Shown here: positions 56,775 to 64,000 of the stretch, piece by piece
How positions within the stretch are numbered: the stretch's first letter is position 1
Layout of the letters: each line of letters begins with the position of its first letter
Assembly (NCBI RefSeq): GCF_017591425.1
Contig: NW_024467120.1
Coordinates: 9,672,001 to 9,736,000, forward strand
DNA from: Ochotona curzoniae
Taxonomy: Eukaryota; Chordata; Mammalia; Lagomorpha; Ochotonidae
Direction: 5' to 3'
Length of the DNA stretch: 64,000 nucleotides
Position numbers and translations under genes: made by a program
The notes under the pieces: model-generated
Database searches by the model: none
Told to the model about the DNA's origin: nothing
What the model saw: only the letters and a program-made list of their open reading frames with translations

Positions 56775-59600
56775 AAAGCAGAAGCAGGGACAACAACAAA
56801 ACAGAGTAAAACAAAACAAAAACCCTTTGAGCCTAAGACTTTGTGTTTTCGTAGCGACTGTGTGTGGCTGGACTGGAAATACTGCCTTGGCTGTGATGGT
56901 GTTTCTGTATTGAGTTTCTGACAGGATAATCCTTGCATTGGGAAGAAAGAATTCCATGCATGGAGCATGGGGGGAGGGGATTCATCAATGCCAGGCATGG
57001 TTTTAACTTACATGTTAACAGTGAAGTGGGGAGACATTGCCCCAGATGGTGGATGTAAAACGTGCCATAAATTTTAACGAAGCAAATAAGTCACTAATAA
57101 CCCTAGTGCTAGCACTGCTATGTTTGGGGGCGACCTTAATAAAGGAAAATTAGAAAGGCACATGTAAGCCTTAAACAAGTGCCCAAGAAGCCCAATATGA
57201 TTTACTAATTCAGCTACTCACCCTCTGATTGCACAGCCTCTGGTCATCTGCTCGAGTACAGCTGCCTCATGTAAAATAAATAAATAAATAAAAAGTTTAT
57301 TGACCACCAGATGTCCCCGCCTGCAATGTGTGCTGACAGACTTCAGGTCACCCAAAGTTCAGGCAGATTTCCATAGATTTATATACACACATGCATATCT
57401 ACATACTTATTGGAAAATGTACATGTATGCATTTACACATACAAGTATTTTTTTAAGTAGCAATATTATCTTGGAAATCAACCATGTATATTTTTTGCTT
57501 TTGAGCTGGAGCCTGGAGATCACTTTCATGCTCCCTGTGTCATCTCAGCTAACAGATCTTTTTTTAATGAAACAGAATCTAGCATATAAACTTTGTGCAT
57601 GTAAGACCTTTTCACTTTTCATTAGAGACTTGGCAGAAGATTCCCTTATGCTAGGTGTCATGAAGTCTTTGCCAACCCAAACAATTAACTTGGGTGTGAT
57701 AACTGAATAGCATTTCCCAGTTAAGATGGCTGATGTTAAGGGTGCTCACAGTACTTGCCAACACAAGAGAAATAGCAATCAAATGCAAGACTTTTACACT
57801 ACAGGATGAGAGTGGAATGTGCAGTATATATGCCATAATAAATGTGTATATAACTATGCACCATTAAACTCATGTAAAGTAAGAAAAAATTATTAGATAA
57901 AAATAAAATGGCCATGTTTTAACATCTACATGAGCTTGCTTCACGATTCATAACAGATACCTAAAAGTAGAATATTATAGCATGGCACAGCAGATCATTA
58001 ATTCTGGTGCATAACACTGAAGTTCAAACAATCTTTACAACATTAATTCTAGTGTGCAAGTTTCTGCTTAGATCAGATTATGCCACTTTCCCCTCTCTGA
58101 AGCAGCTGCCAAAGAGCTCAAATGAGATAGGCAGAAACACTCCTGCCATCTTTGTTTTTGCTTTGTTTTTTTGTTTTTTTGCTAAAATTATGTGATTTGT
58201 ATCATCTTTGTTCAGAATCACTCTTCCTCCATCATTCTAAAATCTCTTGGCCATTTCATAAGGATTTGGTGAAATGAAGGTAACAACTTTGCAAATCAGA
58301 GTTAATGAGGAATACTGCAAACTGTGACCTGTCACACAATTTGGATAGCCAACTTTGGTGTGAAGACTCCACCCACGGTCAGTCTGGTCCCTCTGCAGAG
58401 TGGGCACTGCCGTCTGACCCCTCACCTGTTCTGTGAACACACAGGGTGTCCTCCAGATGGAGACACTGGAATCTGCAGAGCAAATATGTTCCTACAGTAA
58501 GCACACTTCTCCTCATATACCTTATTTGGGGGGGGGGGTCAATTTTAGATAAATTAAAATGACTAGAAGTTCAAAGTTTTTTCTTATACTCAAAGGTATA
58601 AGTTATCATGTTGGATCATACTGTGGTCTCAAAGCATAATTAACATTATCAAAATGCCCACAATCCTTTACACAACACTGTCTCTGATGCCCTGCCTCTT
58701 CCAGTAAAACATTGCTTTCCAAAAGGCCCAATGACCTTCTCAAAATAACCCTTTAGTGTCAGATACTCTTAAATTACATATTTCTGAACTATTTGATACA
58801 GATCAGCAATCACTCAAAGCTGAAATAGCATGAAATAGCATTATGGTAGATGTATATAGAGTTGAAACAGAATATCTCTCAATGTAAGACTTCAGTGTCA
58901 TATAAGAGAAAGTGGAAAGCTCAGATGCACAAATACATATGTGTAAATTCTTTGGCAATCCAGGATTCCACATGAAAAGTTCCATGACCAGGATTGGTTA
59001 TGTGCGAGGGAAAAAAAACTTCATGGCTTGTTTTTCTAAAGCAAGATTTCTTTTTAGCCCATATGATTTAATATTTTGACAGCAAACTTGTTTGTTTATA
59101 ACATTCTGATTTTGTCATTAGTCACAAACGGGCAAAATGTACGTTACTTTGTATTTTCAGAAGGATTTGATTGGATGCTTTGCTCCAGGCAAAAGCATTG
59201 CATCATTGTAAACTCAGCAACTAAAGAAACACACATTTCTTTCAATTACCATTAGAGTATTCAGTACAAATGAGAAAGAAGGTTTGATACTTCAGACACA
59301 TTTTTCAGCATTTTTACTGATTATACCAACTTAAGTTTGAAAAGCTGAAGAAAATTTCTGCAGTCGATTTTATAAATTTAGAAATCATCTGGAATGTGGA
59401 TTATCTTTTTCATACCTCAAGTTTCTCAAAAGTTTAACATCCCCCTCCAAATTTTTTTAAAGTTAGATTTCACCAAGGTGTGAATGTCACGGGATCCTTC
59501 ATTTCCTTTTTAGATACAAAAAGCAGTATTGGTATTTGCAGAGCCTGTTGACAAAGACTCCGAATGAAGTATGCAATTTCCCAAAATGTTTTATTTCATA
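56775..59600. other. Unique intergenic DNA
   Basis: Contains an (AAAT)n tract at 57277-57292 and a G11 homopolymer at 58528-58538. A 136-codon plus frame (57300-57710) has no recognisable domain, transmembrane order or splice support. Nothing else assignable. Confidence 0.4.
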
Positions 59601-59689
59601 CACTTGCATTTCAGAGCAAGGCTGACTTACACTACATTTTTAAATGTGAAAGCAATATTTAATACAAAACTATTTTAAAACTATTTTAG

Positions 59690-60980
59690 TAAAATGAACT
59701 GTAAACCTGGGAGTTGAAGAAGAGAGGTAACACCGGTCCAAGGCAAAAGCCTTCCACAATTACTCTGCAGACACTGAAAAAACTGTTTCCACAGCAAATG
59801 AGCGAGTTTGACATTTGAGGGACGGGCTCCCTGTCAAGGAAGTGAAGACTGAACTGCACTCCCAAAACCGTTCGGAAATTGTCCAGGCCGCTCTGCCCGC
59901 AGCAGCTCCCGGGAGCAGAAGGCTTTCGGCCTGACTTGGGCAGCACTGTGCTGAAACTGGAGCCAGGTGAAGGTGGCGGGGCAGGGTGTATGCTCACAGC
60001 CCCATTCATGGGGGATTTCTCACACCTCCCCCTTGGACATGTTTAATTAGCCAGGACCCGTTGTGTGCATTCAGTAGATTTGGATACAAATGGGGAAGGG
60101 GAAAAAAAAAAAAAAAAGGTCTTTTCATCTCTTTTTATCAGTAGTCTCCCAAAGCCAAAGCAGGTGTCTGTGGGATTAAACATAATTACAAAGGGAGAGA
60201 GCGCGAGAAGAAGGCAGCTAGATAATAATTCCCAGCAGAGCTGGAATTTGAGAACGGGAGCAGGTGCTGCAGGAGGGCCCATGGATCCAACTAATTTGAG
60301 CCACGATGTTGAGCAAAGGCCCCATATTCATCCTTTGAGCGGGAGGGCACTGGCAGAGACAGGGTGCCAGGATGGCCGGCCCCGGCACCGAGGCTGCCCG
60401 GGTAACCAGGCGCTGTTTCTCACTGCCGCCTTTGTTGGGCGTCAGCCACGAGAAACAAAGTGCCACTTCTTACCATTGTGCAAGCACATGCATAATATCC
60501 TCCTCTTGGCTTATCATCATGAATTAGCAATCACTGCATTATTAGGCGGAAGAGCAGCAGCAGATGACAAAGCCTCACAAATTCTAGTTTGTCATCCTGA
60601 GCCCCCTTCATCTGGTTTTTTTCACTTGGGGCTTGACCTCTTCAGCTAGTGCATCCCCATTGTGAAGACTATTCTATGATCCCACAGAAAAGCAGTTTCT
60701 TTCTCAGTTTGGAGAGCCTGCCCTATAGTTTGATTCGAGGGGGTATCTGAAAGACTTAAAGAAATATGGACAAAAAAATCCTTCTTCAGCTCTCAACACC
60801 TGGCCGCAGAAGCAGACACAGGCAGTGTGCTCTCGGCTACCCCCTGCGACCAGGCGTGTCTGTCGCAGGCCGAGCCTTGGCAGTGTCTAGCCTCACTGAA
60901 GGTACATTCTGGAAGCAAACTTTGGAGATAATGCCACTTTGTGTCCAGCAGGATTCTTGGATCGCCCCTCTTTAGACAAG
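59690..60980. promoter_or_regulatory. Repeat-free CpG-bearing block, candidate regulatory element
   Basis: No SINE, L1 or LTR in 1.3 kb, higher GC than its flanks, and CpGs clustered at 59855-59935, 60200-60210, 60330-60460 and 60800-60875. At 60181-60195 a TAATTA homeodomain core overlaps an ACAAAGG SOX/TCF-type core. Further TAAT/ATTA words lie at 60489-60545 ('catgcataatatcc', 'catcatgaattagcaatca', 'gcattattaggc'). A 194-codon plus frame (60065-60649) crosses it, but its start is in a purine tract including A17, and it shows no domain. I read it as an enhancer-like conserved element, not a gene; conservation was not tested. Confidence 0.35.
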
Positions 60981-60989
60981 CAGGGAGAA

Positions 60990-62770
60990 CTGGGAGATTT
61001 CGCTCCTTAGGACCCCGTGCTTTTTAAACTCAACGAATGAAGAAGTTTAATAGTAATAATAAATTCTATTTATTCTGTTAGTGAATCTTAGCAGTTTTAA
61101 CTCCTCTTTATGCATTAATTTATTTATTTGACCTCGGAATGAATAGGAGAACCTCGTTTTAATAGCTGAACAACTTTATTTTTTCAGATCTTGAAGAAAA
61201 ATGCAAATGTCAGCAATCCAAGTTACAATAATATAACAGAGAAGGAAAAAGTGATTTTTTTTCGAGTGTGTCATGTGGTGCCATTTACTGCATAATAGTA
61301 CTTGCCACTCAAAATAGGAATATCCCATTTATACAAATATAAAGTTCTTGCTATTTCCTGTCTTGTGAATCTAAAAAAAAAAGTGAACTGACACGGTCTG
61401 ATGCATGAAGTTATAAAATGACCATCATTTGCCAAAGTAACATTCATCTAAGTATTTAGGTCTAACTACACACACACACACACACACAAATACTTACGTA
61501 TGTATACATTCTCAAGGTTATTGCAAAATATCTGGAAACAGTGCTGAACTGTTCTGAGCTCAATGGTAATATGCCAAGGACACTGGGACTTTCTGAAGAC
61601 ATATATTTAGGAGAGCAGAAGGGAGTGCTCGCCTAGGCTCACCATTAGCATTTTGGTATTTTAGAATATGTCAGGGATAATAGGCATACATTTTGGAAAA
61701 CATTTTTTGAGAGTCCTGAATAAAGGTGGACTCATTTAGACAGCTGATTGTAAGAATACATAATAAATTAACAACTATGCTTTCAATTTTAAAGCAAAAC
61801 ACTCTGGAAAAAAAAAATCTCTGCAAAGAAAACATTGCACTGTATTGAGTTGTACGCAACGGTCCTAGTTTAATACCCTTGAAAGAACCGGAAGCACAGA
61901 TAAGATTATCAAGAAAATCACCTTTTAAGTTAGCCAGTAAGTGATTTTATAACAAGATATATGTGACAAAACTAAAATTAGCCCATATGATAGACCCAGC
62001 CAACTACTTGGGCTTCTATTAGCAATACAGTGACAAGCAGCTCTGGGTGAAGCCTGATAAACAATTGGAAGAATAACGGTGATGAAGTTCTTCTGTCCCT
62101 TCAGGGAGGGTGGCTGTGCATATGGAGTCTACTCAACAGCAGCAACAAACGGGAGAGTGGACATCTGAGGTGCTGTGACTGGAGCAACGAGCTCTGCTGC
62201 AAAAAACCAACCCACCCAAAGCCTAGAGAAGTCCCATCAAATTCAAAAATTAACAGAAAATGTCAGAAACTATTGATATAAGGAAAAAGGCACCATTGCC
62301 ATTTTTTCAAATATTGGGTTCATTGAAGATTCTAGCCATTTATCTGGAGGGCTTTGAAGATACATCAGCTTTTCTTTTTCATTTTTAATATTAAAGTAAC
62401 CATGATCATACTGTTAGCTTGGTCATACCCGGAAAGCCTCTGTTACTTGTCATTGCAACACGTATAGTCCATCCCTGCTGATACAATACCTGAAATGGAA
62501 ACGCTTATAGTTTTCAAAAGGAAAAGCTTTGAAAGCACGAGCCCTGCCTCATAGAAATAATTTGATATGCCTAACATTTAAGTTTTATTAACTATCATCA
62601 TTTTCTTTATAGTGTATATAACACATTTATCTCAACCCAAGGAATAAAATGAAGGAGCTTCAGTGTGTGCCCAGGGAACTCAGAACTAAGAACAAGTCTC
62701 AGCTTGGAATCGGTTTACACGATGCTGAAGAAAAGTTTTGACTTTGAAACAGGAGAGGATGGGAATGTTT
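60990..62770. other. Unique AT-rich DNA
   Basis: Besides the CA tract, no gene or repeat is assigned; a 62-codon minus frame (61859-61671) has no domain. Confidence 0.4.
61465..61490 (+). repeat. (CA)n microsatellite
   Basis: About 11 CA units. Confidence 0.85.
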
Positions 62771-62775
62771 AAGGA

Positions 62776-63080
62776 GCATGTATTTATTTATTAACTCAAA
62801 ACGCAGAAAGAACAGGAGATCTTCCATCTGCTGGTTTACTCTCCAAATGATCACAATAGCCATACCTGATCCAGGGCAACGCCAAGAGCCAGAAACTCCA
62901 TTTTGGTCTCCCAAAGGGATGGCAGGGGCAAAGTCCCTTGTGGCATCTTCTGTTGTCTTTCCAGGCTTATTAGAAGAAAGCAAGATTGGCAATGTAGCAG
63001 CCAGGACTCCAATCAGTGGTCCACTATGGGGTGCCTGCATCGTAAGCAGTGACTCAACCAGCTGCAACACGATGCCGAAC
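62776..63080 (-). mobile_element. CSINE, older subfamily
   Basis: Reverse copy: 'tatttatttattaactcaaa', 'ggagatcttccatctgctgg', 'caacgccaagagccagaaac', 'ggcatcttctgttgtctttc', then the reversed head near 'gtgactcaaccagctgcaac' and 'acgatgccga'. Frames of 102 and 138 codons across it are shadows. Confidence 0.85.
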
Positions 63081-63084
63081 CAAT

Positions 63085-63920
63085 AACAAGGATTTTTAGA
63101 GGCAGTTAGCCACAATCTAATGACAAAGGTTTGCAGGGATATTTGGCCATTTCATTTCATAAAGAACACAGCAATTAATTCAGAAACTTCAACTTAGCAA
63201 TAATATCAGGCTTCTTGGAAGGCATAGCGATATCAAGAAGTTGAAAAGAATGAACAGAATCAAGGATTTAGCTCTAGTCGTATTGCAGAATAGCTCTTCG
63301 TTTGCAGCATCTCTGAAGTAGTCTAGAACTATGTGCAAAAGCCTGCAGAAAATTCAGGGAAGTTAAACACTTTAGTCATCTGATGAGATCTAGGGGGGAA
63401 CTCATGGAGTAGTCTAGGAAACAGGCCTGGATCAGATGTCTGGTGGCGGTCTTAGGGCTGTTCCTGTGGACAAGAGCCTGTAGAGATGGAGACATTCCAG
63501 ATGTGGGGCAAAGAGCATGAAGAAAAGCTTCTTCCCATGTGCACATTTGCAAAAATAACTTCAACATGTGCAATCACCACTTCTCTTGTACAATATTCAC
63601 TTTTTGCTTCTAACCGGAACTCATGCAGGGAAAATGATTCTGGGCAAATAAACAAAATAAAATAAAATAAAAACAGTCTCCAAATGAATTTGACATAGTC
63701 CAGTCTGTCAGTCTATCCCGTCTCAACCTCACATTCCCCCTTCATGAGTCTTTCAATCAGATTTAATTCACATGAAGGAGAGCGGCACAATCTAAGATTA
63801 GCTACTCCTAGTACAACTGAAAAACCCACTTACTTTCTAGTCAAAAGGGAATAGACAAAGCCAATTGATTCGACGTTGGGTGATGTTCATAAACTCTTAC
63901 AGCTAAGTCATATTATTTGG
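63085..63920. other. Unique DNA with (AAAAT)n
   Basis: (AAAAT)n at 63652-63672; minus frames at 63376-63655 have no recognisable domain. Confidence 0.4.
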
Positions 63921-63923
63921 TAC

Positions 63924-64000
63924 TTTTTTTTAAGATGTATTCATTTCTGTTGGAAAGTCAGATTCACAGAGAGCAGCAGAGACAAGAAGAAAGATCTTTT
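63924..64000 (-). mobile_element. CSINE, cut by window end
   Basis: 'ttttttttaagatgtattca' then 'ttggaaagtcagattcacag' and 'agaaagatctttt' is the reversed tail of a CSINE; the rest lies beyond the window. Confidence 0.88.

Noticed and set aside
57300..57710. 136-codon plus-strand open frame
   Set aside because: No recognisable domain, no splice or promoter support, and AT-rich unique DNA of this size yields such frames by chance.
58528..58538. G11 homopolymer as a G-quadruplex site
   Set aside because: A single G-run without neighbouring runs does not make a convincing intramolecular quadruplex, and it is also error-prone in assemblies.
62699..63115. 138-codon minus-strand open frame
   Set aside because: It lies across a CSINE (62776-63080); similar frames occur across other CSINE copies here.

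Overview
The window is 64 kb of AT-rich mammalian nuclear DNA with no protein-coding gene that I can support. The organism is almost certainly a lagomorph and most probably a pika (Ochotona). The dominant repeat is the lagomorph tRNA-derived C-SINE (CSINE). The youngest copies (for example 55649-55982, 23519-23855 and 55243-54927) carry the head wording 'cctagcagctaaagtcctc' and a 'ggttctaatcc' B box, which I associate with pika rather than rabbit copies. This is recognition from memory, not a database search. The many short open frames are chance frames, SINE or L1 remnants, or simple repeats; none shows the length, start context and splice structure of a host gene.

Layout. 1-5.7 kb: mostly unique AT-rich DNA with a MIR (about 1.7 kb) and an old L1 3' end on the minus strand (2.3-3.2 kb). 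5.7-14 kb: CSINEs, a rearranged L1 with strand switches typical of twin priming (9.0-10.35 kb), a GGAT microsatellite, a GT microsatellite and a possible LTR. 15-17.6 kb: old L1 3' ends and a Tigger-like DNA transposon. 19.7-22 kb: MIR, an unusually repeat-poor block, and an L2 3' end. 23.4-31 kb: SINE-dense, with nested insertions and a solo LTR with a perfect 5-bp target-site duplication (27729-28318). 34-37.6 kb: a CSINE nested inside an older CSINE, then a 2.7-kb old L1 covering the endonuclease/RT linker to the 3' end. 38.7-39.05 kb: a pyrimidine-only minisatellite. 39-45 kb: mainly unique DNA. 45.27-46.79 kb: a conspicuous GC-rich element with diverged tandem monomers, a poly(A) signal, an A-tail and a perfect hairpin, on the minus strand. 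47-56 kb: CSINEs, a second Tigger fragment, an L1 3' UTR, long GT and GA microsatellites, and an MLT1-type LTR split by two SINEs. 59.7-61 kb: a repeat-free, CpG-bearing block that looks like a conserved regulatory element. 62.8 kb to the end: two more CSINEs, the last cut by the window edge.

How it works together: this is a gene-desert or large-intron landscape built by L1 activity. L1 supplied the machinery that mobilised the CSINEs, seen in A-tails and target-site duplications, over a background of ancient MIR, L2, Tigger and MaLR relics. Candidate host function is limited to three repeat-poor blocks (20.4-21.1, 44.1-44.8 and 59.7-61.0 kb). No operon, CRISPR array, phage or other prokaryotic feature is present. 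All family names come from remembered consensus wording, and boundaries are accurate to roughly 5-30 bases unless a duplication fixes them.
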